The notes: generated by a model not told the origin, from the sequence alone. DNA of 6,028 bases from CPC320 sp002684375 (GCA_965662545.1 CBFIHZ010000070.1:1-6028), one strand, 5' to 3'; positions 1 through 6,005 are shown, counted from the first letter of the stretch. Numbers and translations are program-made.

Positions 1-785
1 CCGGACGGGGCAGAACCAAAACCGGCTTTCTCTGGGCCATTGCTCGGGATGAACGCCCCTTTGGGGGTTCAGCACCGCCCGGCGTGGTCTTCTGCTACGC
101 AGATGGGCGGGGCGGCAAACATGCGACAGACTTTCTGACGGGCTTCAGCGGCACGCCACAGGGGGATGGCTACACTGGCTACAACGCGCTGACCAAACCG
201 GGCCGGAACTCCGGACCCGTCAAGCTGGCCTACTGCTGGGCCCATGCGCGGCGCAAGCTCAAAGAAGTGCATGACCGCGATGGCTCACCCATTGCTGCTG
301 AAGGGCTCAAGCAGATCGCCGCGTTCTACAAGATTGAAACCGAGATCAGGGGCAAAAGTGCCGCAGAACGCTTGGCTGTACGGCAGGATAAGACCAAACC
401 ACTGATCGACGCGTTCGAGGGCTGGCTCAGAACCATGCGCGCCCGCATCTCCAGAAAGTCCCGGCTGGGCGAAAAGTTGGCCTACATCGCCAAACACATG
501 GATGGCCTGAAGCGCTTCCTTGACGATGGCACCATCGAGATGGACAACAACGTGGTCGAGCGCGCCATCCGACCCATTGCGCTGAACCGCAAAAACGCGC
601 TTTTTGCAGGACATGACGAAGGGGGCAGAACATGGGGCCGCATCGCCTCCCTAATCGAGACCTGCAAGCTCAACGCCGTCGAGCCATTCGCCTATCTCAA
701 GGCAACCCTCGAAGCCATCGCCGAGGGCCACCCCGCCGCCCAAATCGATGAGCTCATGCCTTGGAACTTCCAAAAATCAGCGTGA
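1..785 (+). CDS. tnpC: IS66-family transposase (TnpC), C-terminal half, cut by the window start
   Basis: This is the DDE transposase that cuts and joins the ends of an IS66-type element. The reading frame is already open at base 3 and runs to TGA at 783-785, giving about 260 residues; full IS66 transposases are roughly 500-540, so the N-terminal half lies outside the window. The first visible residues read GRGRTKTGFLWAIARDERP, the segment that in IS66 follows directly after the first catalytic Asp, which is therefore just off the edge. The second catalytic Asp is in GDGYTGYN (codon 165-167) and the catalytic Glu in DNNVVERAIRP (codon 558-560). A CWAHARR motif lies between them, and the end matches the IS66 C-terminal domain (RKNALFAGHDEGGRTW to the final LMPWNF). 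A GTG at 84 is not a credible start because homology continues upstream of it. No frameshift or internal stop is visible in the part present. Confidence 0.95.
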   Translation, partial: GRGRTKTGFLWAIARDERPFGGSAPPGVVFCYADGRGGKHATDFLTGFSGTPQGDGYTGYNALTKPGRNSGPVKLAYCWAHARRKLKEVHDRDGSPIAAEGLKQIAAFYKIETEIRGKSAAERLAVRQDKTKPLIDAFEGWLRTMRARISRKSRLGEKLAYIAKHMDGLKRFLDDGTIEMDNNVVERAIRPIALNRKNALFAGHDEGGRTWGRIASLIETCKLNAVEPFAYLKATLEAIAEGHPAAQIDELMPWNFQKSA

Positions 786-808
786 CAACGCAGGCAGAAA
801 TCGCTTAC
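786..808 (+). repeat. IS66 right terminal inverted repeat (IRR)
   Basis: The stretch directly after the transposase stop ends in CGCTTAC (802-808). Its reverse complement begins GTAAGCG, the terminal sequence typical of IS66-family ends. The position, about 20 bases after the tnpC stop, is also typical. The inner boundary of the repeat is approximate because the left copy is not in the window. Confidence 0.7.
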
Positions 809-983
809 CAATGAATAACGAAGGCTATAACTTCTTCAAGGCTGCCGGAAATGAAACCAATTGAACACGACGCGCTCTAAACACCGACAAATGAGTGATC
901 CATTTTAAATGTAAATACATAGTTGAAGTGTGGTTGCCCGACCAGGCACCGTTTTGGGGCAAACATAATGACGGAGCGGTCCA
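809..983. other. Spacer between the IS66 end and the oxidoreductase stop; no gene supported
   Basis: This short stretch holds only a 17-codon ATG reading frame (811-864) and no recognisable protein. A small imperfect hairpin, GGT-TGCC/GGCA-CC at 932-950, lies downstream of the minus-strand oxidoreductase, but no T-rich tract follows on that strand, so it is not called a terminator. Composition is lower in GC than the genes on either side. Confidence 0.5.
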
Positions 984-3383
984 TCAACCGGTTTTCATCC
1001 GTGATCCGGTCACATCAAAGAGCGGTCCTATGGTGGCTCTGGTGTTAAACATCTGCCGCCCGATATCCACCTGCACCCGCACACAATCTTGAATTGGTAC
1101 ATTCACATGTCCCAGCGCGATAGGTTTTCCCACCCGAAAGCCAAAAGCACAAGAGGAGGTCTGACCAACAATCTGACCGTCCATATAGATCGGCTCATGC
1201 CCCAAGGGGACCGCATTTTCATTATCCAGCAAAAGGGACACAATGTGGTTGACCGCCCCATTAGCACGGCGTCTCTGCATGCCTTCGAAGCCGATGAAAC
1301 CGCCGGATTTGCGGGTAGCAAAGTCCAGCCCAGCTTCGATTGGGCTAACATCGCTGTCGAGTTCGTGGCCCATGGCGCAGAAGCCCTTTTCGATCCGCAT
1401 CGAGGTCTGAGCAAACATGCCCGCTGGACGCGCACCCGCTGCCGTTAAATTAGCGTAAATCGCAGGGGCGTTTTCCGAAAGGCAAGTGATTTCCCAACCT
1501 GCTTCCCCGACATAGGACATCCGCGCAGCCCGCACATGTTTACCCCCGATATGGGCTGGACCAACCTTGAAATAGCCCAGCTCGTTAAGCTCAGGCGCAC
1601 CGCATTCCGAGACGATCTGCGCCGCCTTCGGACCCATCAGACCCAGCACTGCAAATTTTTCTGTACTGTCCGTTAGGGTCACGTCAAACCCGTCCGCATG
1701 GCGCCGCAGCCATGCGAGGTCGCGTTTGATCGCATTTGTTCCGACAAACAGACGGTAATGGGTTTCGCCGATACGCTGAGCGGTCAGGTCACTTTCAAAG
1801 GTTCCACGCTCATTCAGCATGGCTGTGTAGATCACCGAGCCTGGTGCATTCCCCATGTATCCCGCGCAGGTTTTGAGCAGGAAGGCCTCAGTATCCGGGC
1901 CTTCAACCTCTATCTTACCGAAAGGCGAGACGTCGAATATCGCAGCACTTTCGTGGGCAGCCATGACTTCGGCACGAACATTCTCAAACCAGTCAGGCCG
2001 ACCGAAGGTCATGGCAGGCTCGGTTATTTTACCGAAATAGAGGGGTCGCTCCCAGCCGAAGAACTGCCCCATATGCGCGCGCGCCGCCTTGTGTTCCTTT
2101 TCCAGTGGCAGAGCTCGCAGATTTCGGGCAGAGAGGAGCTGTTTACTCGGATATGCGATATCGTAATGCGTCCCAAGTATCTCCGGCGCACGGGCCATCA
2201 AGTGATCAACGCTGTTGAACACTGGCGCAAAGCGCTTGGCGCCAGCCTCAGACAGGTCGTAAGCCGTATGGCCGTGTATGATACAATGGGCCAGGTTCAT
2301 GCCTGCGCCACCACCAGATGCAATTCCGACCGAGTTCATGCCACACCCAAGAAAAAGCCCCTTGGTTTCAGCGGTCTCTCCAAGCATGAAAGTGCCATCG
2401 GGGGTGAAACTCTCTGGACCATTCAGCAGCATTTTGACTTCGGCCGTTTCCAGCGGGGGCAGCCGGTGCAGCGCGTTCATCATCATCGGTTCGAAGTGAT
2501 CCCAATCCTCGGGCAACAGACCAAATTCGAATGTCTCGTCCAGTATGCCGGGGGCAATCGGCTTGCCAATCGGCTCGAAACACCCGACCAAAAGCCCACC
2601 ACTGTCGTCGCGGATGTAGAGCTGGCTATCATGGTCGGAAAGCGTTGGCATGTTACCAGTGATACCATCGATCGGCTTGGTCAGAAGATAGAAATGTTCG
2701 CAGGCCAGTACCGGCACCTCGGCCCCCGCCATTGCACCAACTTCGCGCGACCAAAGCCCAGTGCAAAGCGCGATCGCCTCACACATCACTGTGCCTTGCG
2801 TGGTCTCAACGCCCTTGATTCGGCCGTTCTCGGTCAGGATGCCTGTCACACCAGTTTTCTCGAACAACTTGGCCCCCAGCCCCCTTGCGGCCTTGACCAG
2901 CGCGGCACAGACATCCGAGGGACTGACCCGCCCGTCATTAGGTGACCAGACTGCACCCAGCACGTCCTCGGCATTCATCAAAGGCCAGATTTCCGTGGCC
3001 TCGCCCGCGCTTATTGATTGCGCCTCGATCCCATAGGCATGAGCCAGCGCCTCCTGTCGCTTCACATGGATCAGCCGGTCGGGGGTGGTCGCTATGGACA
3101 GCGACCCTTTCTGAATCCAGCCAACGTTTTGGCCTGTCTCTGTTTCAAGTTGGGAGTAAAGATCGACCGAATACTGGATCATCCGTGTGAGGTTTTGCGA
3201 ATGCCTGAGCGCGCGAACCTGTGCCGCCGAGTGCCAAGTGGTCCCTGAAGTCAGCTGATTTCGCTCTAGCAGGATCGCATCACCCACCCCCATTTTTGCC
3301 AGATGGTACAGCGTAGATGAGCCCATAATGCCACCACCAATGACAACAACCGAGGCGTGAGAGGGGAGTGTTATTTGCGTCAT
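984..3383 (-). CDS. FAD-dependent oxidoreductase with GcvT folate module (dimethylglycine/sarcosine dehydrogenase-like)
   Basis: This enzyme probably demethylates an N-methylated glycine-type amine and passes the one-carbon unit to tetrahydrofolate; the exact substrate is not readable from sequence. Counting from ATG at 3383-3381 it has 799 residues, close to the family norm. Residues ~11-370 form the DAO-type FAD domain, with the dinucleotide motif VVVIGGGIMG (12-21), a ribose-binding Glu at 40, and TTWHSA with His51 where DMGDH and SARDH attach FAD covalently. A linker (~372-428) leads to the GcvT domain (~430-690; FDVSPFGKIEVEG, MSYVGEAGWEI, RIEKGFCAMGHELDSDVSPIEAGL) and the GcvT C-terminal barrel (~705-795). 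Asp532 in ERGTFESD is a candidate folate-site acid (inference). The frame extends to a GTG at 3431, but the extra 16 residues look non-homologous; ATG at 3389 is also possible. No start has a strong ribosome site. The gene is GC-rich, intact and divergent from the copper oxidase gene. Confidence 0.88.
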   Translation of the reverse strand: MTQITLPSHASVVVIGGGIMGSSTLYHLAKMGVGDAILLERNQLTSGTTWHSAAQVRALRHSQNLTRMIQYSVDLYSQLETETGQNVGWIQKGSLSIATTPDRLIHVKRQEALAHAYGIEAQSISAGEATEIWPLMNAEDVLGAVWSPNDGRVSPSDVCAALVKAARGLGAKLFEKTGVTGILTENGRIKGVETTQGTVMCEAIALCTGLWSREVGAMAGAEVPVLACEHFYLLTKPIDGITGNMPTLSDHDSQLYIRDDSGGLLVGCFEPIGKPIAPGILDETFEFGLLPEDWDHFEPMMMNALHRLPPLETAEVKMLLNGPESFTPDGTFMLGETAETKGLFLGCGMNSVGIASGGGAGMNLAHCIIHGHTAYDLSEAGAKRFAPVFNSVDHLMARAPEILGTHYDIAYPSKQLLSARNLRALPLEKEHKAARAHMGQFFGWERPLYFGKITEPAMTFGRPDWFENVRAEVMAAHESAAIFDVSPFGKIEVEGPDTEAFLLKTCAGYMGNAPGSVIYTAMLNERGTFESDLTAQRIGETHYRLFVGTNAIKRDLAWLRRHADGFDVTLTDSTEKFAVLGLMGPKAAQIVSECGAPELNELGYFKVGPAHIGGKHVRAARMSYVGEAGWEITCLSENAPAIYANLTAAGARPAGMFAQTSMRIEKGFCAMGHELDSDVSPIEAGLDFATRKSGGFIGFEGMQRRRANGAVNHIVSLLLDNENAVPLGHEPIYMDGQIVGQTSSCAFGFRVGKPIALGHVNVPIQDCVRVQVDIGRQMFNTRATIGPLFDVTGSRMKTG

Positions 3384-3550
3384 TTGCATTGTTCTGTTGG
3401 CGAATGATGAAACATTCACTTCAGTGATCACATCAAATGCGAGAAATGCAACAAAATTATGGATCAGCTACGGTAGTCCACATAAAAAGCCTCAGAAAAA
3501 TGCGCAGCCCAATATCAATTGCGTTTTACAGTACTTGCTTAGAAAATTCA

Positions 3551-3570
3551 CCAAGAATTGGCAAACTTGG
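3551..3570. promoter_or_regulatory. Dyad CCAAG-N10-CTTGG, candidate operator
   Basis: CCAAG at 3551-3555 is the exact inverted repeat of CTTGG at 3566-3570, with 10 bases between. The right arm overlaps the proposed -35 element of the multicopper oxidase promoter, where a repressor or activator could act. It does not match a CueR- or CsoR-type site that I can recognise, so no regulator is named. Five-base arms in AT-rich DNA can arise by chance. Confidence 0.3.
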
Positions 3571-3596
3571 AGATCAAAACCAAAAAGCTATATAAC
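3567..3596 (+). promoter_or_regulatory. Candidate sigma-70-type promoter of the multicopper oxidase gene
   Basis: TTGGAG (3567-3572) is followed after 16 bases by TATATA (3589-3594), or after 18 bases by TATAAC (3591-3596). Transcription would start near 3601-3604, leaving a leader of about 30 bases before the TTG start. The match to consensus is moderate and the DNA is AT-rich, so this is a proposal from position and pattern only. Confidence 0.35.
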
Positions 3597-3620
3597 CGCT
3601 AGCAAGCTGTATTAACTTTT

Positions 3621-3634
3621 AGGAGCCAACCTTG
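3621..3634 (+). promoter_or_regulatory. Ribosome binding site deciding a TTG start
   Basis: AGGAG at 3621-3625 lies 6 bases before TTG at 3632-3634. No in-frame ATG occurs until deep inside the first copper domain, and the TTG start gives a complete Tat signal peptide. Together these make TTG the start with good support. Confidence 0.8.
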
Positions 3635-5014
3635 ATTAATCGCCGTAAATTTTTGTTAAGCTCTAGCTCAGCCTTTGCCCTTACCCAGCTACCCAGCGAC
3701 GTTGATGCGAAAAATGGTATCAAGCATTACAAGCTGGTCGCTGAGGCTGCAGAACATATATTTTATCCAAATGCGCAAAAGTCTAAACTGTCTCTGTACA
3801 ATCAACAAAGTCCTGGCCCTATAATTCATGCCGTAAAAGGCGAAATCCTTGAAGTCGACTTCCTCAATTTACTTGATGAGCCAAGTACAATTCATTGGCA
3901 CGGAATCCGTAATTTAAATGAAATGGATGGTGTTCCTGGTTTAACCCAACCAGCTGTGGAACCAGGAGAGACCTTTACATATCGATTTCCTCTGAATGAC
4001 ACAGGATTATTCTGGTATCACGCTCACACCCAAGCTTGGAAGCAAGTAACTAAAGGTCTCTACGGTCCTCTTTTAGTAAGTGATGTAAATGATGAGACAC
4101 ACCACAGAGATGTACTTCTAGTCCTTGACGACTGGTTATTAGATGACAATGAACAACTACAGCTAGACAGCTTGGGTAGTTTGCATGACTGGTCACACGG
4201 CGGACGTCATGGTAATTTTTTGACAGTGAATGGGCAATCTAAGCCAAATATTGAAGTCCCTTCAAATGGCCAGTGTAAATTACGATTTTTGAGTGCCGCA
4301 AACGCGCGAATTATGAAATTTGAATTGAACAAAAAGATACCAATGAAAATTATTGCAATTGATGGCTCACCGTGTGCGCCGTTTGCTGTTGAAAAACTGA
4401 CTGTAGCGCCTGCTCAAAGATACGATATTTTAGTTGAAGATAGTTCCCAATTGGAAGAATTGATCGAGGTTAGTACAAGCGAAAGACTAACAGCTGCAAG
4501 TTTCTCAACCACCAAAAAGACTCAAGAAAAATTTGATGTAAACTCCGAACACAAACCTTGGTATCCGCACCCACAAACGACTCATGCAAAAATTATTGAT
4601 ATTCATATGCAAGGAGGTGCAATGGGTAACCTCGCAGCTGCCGTGTTTGAAGGTGAAGAAAAAAGCTTGCGGGACCTCGCTCAAAATGACGCTAAATTAT
4701 GGGCTTTTAACGGTGAGATCGGTGGTTATGGATTAACGTTGGCTGATATTGCGCTTGGGGACACCGTAATCTTAAGAGTCTGGAACGATACGCGTTGGAG
4801 ACACGCAATGCATCTTCATGGGCAACATTTTTGGGTGAACTCCAAAGAATTTGGTGAGCGAAATCGACAAGTCTTACGTGATACTTACCTGATGCAACCT
4901 TCTGAAAAAGTTGACTTGATTTTCACAGCGGACAACCCGGGACTTTGGTTATTTCATTGTCATATGCTGGAACATCATGCTGCCGGTATGGGTGGCGTTA
5001 TTCACATTTCGTAG
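3632..5014 (+). CDS. Tat-exported three-domain multicopper oxidase (laccase/CueO-like)
   Basis: This periplasmic oxidase couples one-electron oxidation of its substrate (Cu(I), other metals or phenolics; not resolvable here) to reduction of O2 to water. It has 460 residues from a TTG start. The N-terminus NRRKFLL (3-9) followed by a weakly hydrophobic segment is a twin-arginine signal, with cleavage plausible after DVDA (~26). All copper motifs are intact: HWHG (His88, His90), HAHT (His130, His132), HAMHLH (His391, His394, His396) and HCHMLEHHAAGM (His442, Cys443, His444, His448, Met453). These supply one type 1 copper with an axial Met and the type 2/3 trinuclear cluster. Three cupredoxin domains fit the length. 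There is no Met-rich insert of the E. coli CueO kind. The gene is AT-rich, unlike its left neighbour, which suggests transfer. A cupredoxin gene follows 204 bases downstream on the same strand, consistent with a copper-handling or electron-transfer pair. Confidence 0.93.
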   Translation: MINRRKFLLSSSSAFALTQLPSDVDAKNGIKHYKLVAEAAEHIFYPNAQKSKLSLYNQQSPGPIIHAVKGEILEVDFLNLLDEPSTIHWHGIRNLNEMDGVPGLTQPAVEPGETFTYRFPLNDTGLFWYHAHTQAWKQVTKGLYGPLLVSDVNDETHHRDVLLVLDDWLLDDNEQLQLDSLGSLHDWSHGGRHGNFLTVNGQSKPNIEVPSNGQCKLRFLSAANARIMKFELNKKIPMKIIAIDGSPCAPFAVEKLTVAPAQRYDILVEDSSQLEELIEVSTSERLTAASFSTTKKTQEKFDVNSEHKPWYPHPQTTHAKIIDIHMQGGAMGNLAAAVFEGEEKSLRDLAQNDAKLWAFNGEIGGYGLTLADIALGDTVILRVWNDTRWRHAMHLHGQHFWVNSKEFGERNRQVLRDTYLMQPSEKVDLIFTADNPGLWLFHCHMLEHHAAGMGGVIHIS

Positions 5015-5218
5015 ATGCCCCCTGAAAATGCGGACGCATTAAATTTAATCAGCGCATGATTTTACACACGCCAACCAAACTTTACCAAGATGAAATGATC
5101 TTGTTTAAGCTTTACACGCACAAGGGGCTTTGTTCAAGAACTCACAGCTTTTTGATTGGTCAAACAGGGTTTGCATGGATATTTTTCTCCCCAAATCACC
5201 ATATGAGAGGGTATCCCA
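5015..5218 (+). other. Spacer between oxidase and cupredoxin genes with small dyads
   Basis: AATGC-GGAC-GCATT at 5027-5040 forms a short perfect hairpin just after the oxidase stop, then the palindrome TTAAATTTAA (5039-5048). There is no T-run, so a terminator is not established. Closer to the cupredoxin, TTTGA-TTGG-TCAAA (5151-5164) is a perfect dyad that overlaps a weak promoter-like pair, TTGGTC (5156-5161) and TATTTT (5180-5185), 18 bases apart. The cupredoxin may therefore be expressed from its own promoter as well as by read-through. A plus-strand frame at 5056-5310 overlaps the cupredoxin and is not credible. Confidence 0.4.
5151..5185 (+). promoter_or_regulatory. Weak candidate promoter with overlapping dyad before the cupredoxin gene
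   Basis: TTGGTC and TATTTT are separated by 18 bases, and the dyad TTTGA-N4-TCAAA covers the first element. The dyad resembles half of an FNR-type box, but the spacing between TTGA and TCAA is 4 rather than the 6 of the FNR consensus, so an FNR site is not claimed. Support is positional only. Confidence 0.2.
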
Positions 5219-5689
5219 ATGAAATTTATATTTCAAATTGCTTTTCTTGCTTCTTTATTTTGCCATTCTGCCTTTGCAGGCGGCACCCACGGAGAAGGTC
5301 ACAGGCATGACATGGAAATAGGTAAGCCGGGTACCAAACACATTAATCGCTCGGTCACGGTAAAAATGTTCGAGACAGAATACGGTATGATTTTTAAACC
5401 TAATTTTTTGAAATTCGAAATAGGGCAAACAGTAAAAATTAATCTCATTAATAAAGGCGAACTTCAGCATGAGTTTGTAATGGACACCGAAGATGGCATT
5501 CTTAAACACAAAATTGAAATGGAGAATATGCCTGATATGGATCACAACGACCCTAATAGTTTAAGATTAAACCCTAATGAAAAAGGTGAGATACTATGGA
5601 CTTTTTCTAACTCAGGGGTTTTTGAGTTTGCCTGTCTTATTCCAGGTCATTATGAGGCGGGCATGCATGGCAAACTTTTGGTAAACTGA
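5219..5689 (+). CDS. Secreted plastocyanin/azurin-like cupredoxin
   Basis: This is a periplasmic blue-copper-type protein that probably carries electrons or copper ions, possibly for the multicopper oxidase upstream. It has 156 residues. The ATG at 5219 has GAGAGGG (5205-5211) seven bases upstream. A Sec signal peptide (MKFIFQIAFLASLFCHSAFA) is likely cut after Ala20. The mature N-terminus is His-rich (THGEGHRHDM, 23-32). One cupredoxin fold follows, with the type 1 copper ligands His84 (in ELQHEF), Cys139, His144 and Met149 (FACLIPGHYEAGM). A His/Met-rich loop (HKIEMENMPDMDH, 97-109) may add copper binding. This resembles the cupredoxins commonly encoded beside CopA-type multicopper oxidases in proteobacterial copper loci. 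Composition is AT-rich like the oxidase, so the two probably arrived together. Whether it feeds electrons to the oxidase or only buffers copper cannot be told from sequence. Confidence 0.9.
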   Translation: MKFIFQIAFLASLFCHSAFAGGTHGEGHRHDMEIGKPGTKHINRSVTVKMFETEYGMIFKPNFLKFEIGQTVKINLINKGELQHEFVMDTEDGILKHKIEMENMPDMDHNDPNSLRLNPNEKGEILWTFSNSGVFEFACLIPGHYEAGMHGKLLVN

Positions 5690-5756
5690 TTAACGCAAAG
5701 CAATTTAGACGGAACGATTGTGGGTGGGTCTTCCATACATTGTCTACCAATACACA

Positions 5757-5789
5757 AACACTGTGTTGCAAAAACTGTGTTCAACACAG
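5757..5789. repeat. ACTGTGTT direct repeat with nested inverted repeats
   Basis: ACTGTGTT occurs at 5760-5767 and 5774-5781, a 14-base period. The first copy lies in the palindrome AACAC-T-GTGTT (5757-5767). The second lies in CTGTGTT-C-AACACAG (5775-5789). Related GTGT-N-ACAC units occur on the other side of the tRNA remnant at 5981-6003. They could be protein-binding sites, for example recombinase arm sites, but that is inference. Confidence 0.5.
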
Positions 5790-5819
5790 AAATTCCGGCA
5801 CGATTATGGACAGAAAAAA

Positions 5820-5838
5820 TGCGCTACCAGTGCGCTAC
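5820..5838. repeat. Tandem TGCGCTAC repeat, tRNA D-arm-like on the minus strand
   Basis: TGCGCTAC at 5820-5827 is repeated exactly at 5831-5838 with CAG between. Read on the minus strand, the segment gives TAGCGCACTGGTAGCGCA, which looks like tRNA positions 8-26 with a GCGC/GCGC D-stem. No matching anticodon or T arm follows, so it is listed only as a repeat. Confidence 0.45.
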
Positions 5839-5888
5839 GCACAATACGTCATGCCATAGAGTTTAAGTCATTGATTTTTATTTGTAAA

Positions 5889-5938
5889 TGGTAGCGAAGG
5901 AGGGACTTGACCCCCCGACACACGGATTCTGATTCCGT
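5889..5938 (-). pseudogene. tRNA 3'-half remnant (elongator tRNA-Met-like body, anticodon position CAG), likely att scar
   Basis: Read on the minus strand, the segment gives a full tRNA 3' half. The anticodon arm is ACGGA-ATCAGAA-TCCGT (5938-5922), the variable loop GTGTC (5921-5917), and the T arm GGGGG-GTCAAGT-CCCTC (5916-5900). It ends with the acceptor strand CTTCGCT, discriminator A and encoded CCA (5899-5889). The short variable loop rules out a normal tRNA-Leu although the anticodon position reads CAG. The body resembles an alphaproteobacterial elongator tRNA-Met (CAT) with a changed third anticodon base. The T-loop starts with G instead of the near-universal T54. No D arm or 5' acceptor strand (AGCGAAG expected) follows beyond 5940, where the DNA turns very AT-rich. 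A 3'-half copy of this extent is what tyrosine recombinases leave when an element integrates into a tRNA gene. Confidence 0.7.
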
Positions 5939-5980
5939 TGACCGTCTTATAAATTATTGTTTTTATTATATTAAAGTGAT

Positions 5981-6005
5981 GTGTCTAACACTCTGTGTAA
6001 CACTG
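5981..6005. repeat. GTGT-N-ACAC repeats right of the tRNA remnant
   Basis: GTGT-CTA-ACAC (5981-5991) and GTGT-A-ACAC (5995-6003) lie side by side, with TAACACT repeated at a 12-base period (5986-5992 and 5998-6004). The first differs from GTGT-TCA-ACAC at 5777-5787 at only two central bases. Confidence 0.5.

Larger units (their letters stand above)
1..808 (+). mobile_element. IS66-family insertion sequence, right-hand part
   Basis: The element comprises the transposase 3' half and the right terminal inverted repeat, ending at 808. The left end and the small accessory genes typical of IS66 (tnpA, tnpB) would lie upstream of the window, so completeness cannot be judged. IS66 elements usually duplicate 8 bp of target; the 8 bases right after the presumed end are CAATGAAT (809-816), which can be looked for on the left side. 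Confidence 0.8.
3384..3631. other. Divergent intergenic region; composition changes here
   Basis: The region separates the minus-strand oxidoreductase from the plus-strand multicopper oxidase. It should hold promoters for both, although only the rightward one can be proposed with any support. The sequence changes from GC-rich to AT-rich at about 3430-3480, matching the different composition of the two genes. An 8-bp palindrome GTGATCAC sits at 3424-3431. A 72-codon plus-strand frame (3397-3615) has no recognisable similarity or ribosome site and is not called a gene. Confidence 0.55.

Noticed and set aside
932..950. Possible terminator hairpin after the FAD oxidoreductase
   Set aside because: The stem is six pairs with a bulge, and no T-rich stretch follows on the minus strand.
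1698..2945. Long plus-strand open frame (415 codons) opposite the FAD oxidoreductase
   Set aside because: It is fully antisense to a well-conserved enzyme gene in GC-rich DNA. Its translation shows no recognisable domain and it has no convincing ribosome site, so it is a shadow of the real gene's codon bias.
3384..3431. N-terminal extension of the FAD oxidoreductase to a GTG at 3431
   Set aside because: The added 16 residues precede the typical short lead-in (MTQITLPSHA) to the FAD motif and look unlike the family. The start would be GTG without a clear ribosome site, so ATG at 3383 (or 3389) is preferred.
3397..3615. 72-codon plus-strand frame in the divergent intergenic region
   Set aside because: It has no ribosome site or similarity, and it covers the likely promoter region of the multicopper oxidase.
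5151..5164. FNR-type box upstream of the cupredoxin
   Set aside because: TTGA and TCAA are only 4 bases apart, whereas the FNR consensus TTGAT-N4-ATCAA places them 6 apart.
5056..5310. 84-codon plus-strand frame overlapping the cupredoxin start
   Set aside because: It overlaps the signal peptide of a clear cupredoxin gene in another frame, lacks a ribosome site and has no recognisable content.
5806..5859. Small plus-strand ORF of 17 residues
   Set aside because: It is too short, has no ribosome site, and lies over the tandem TGCGCTAC repeat.
5889..5938. Functional tRNA-Leu(CAG) on the minus strand
   Set aside because: The 5' half is absent, the variable loop is short (class I, not the long arm of tRNA-Leu), and T54 is replaced by G.
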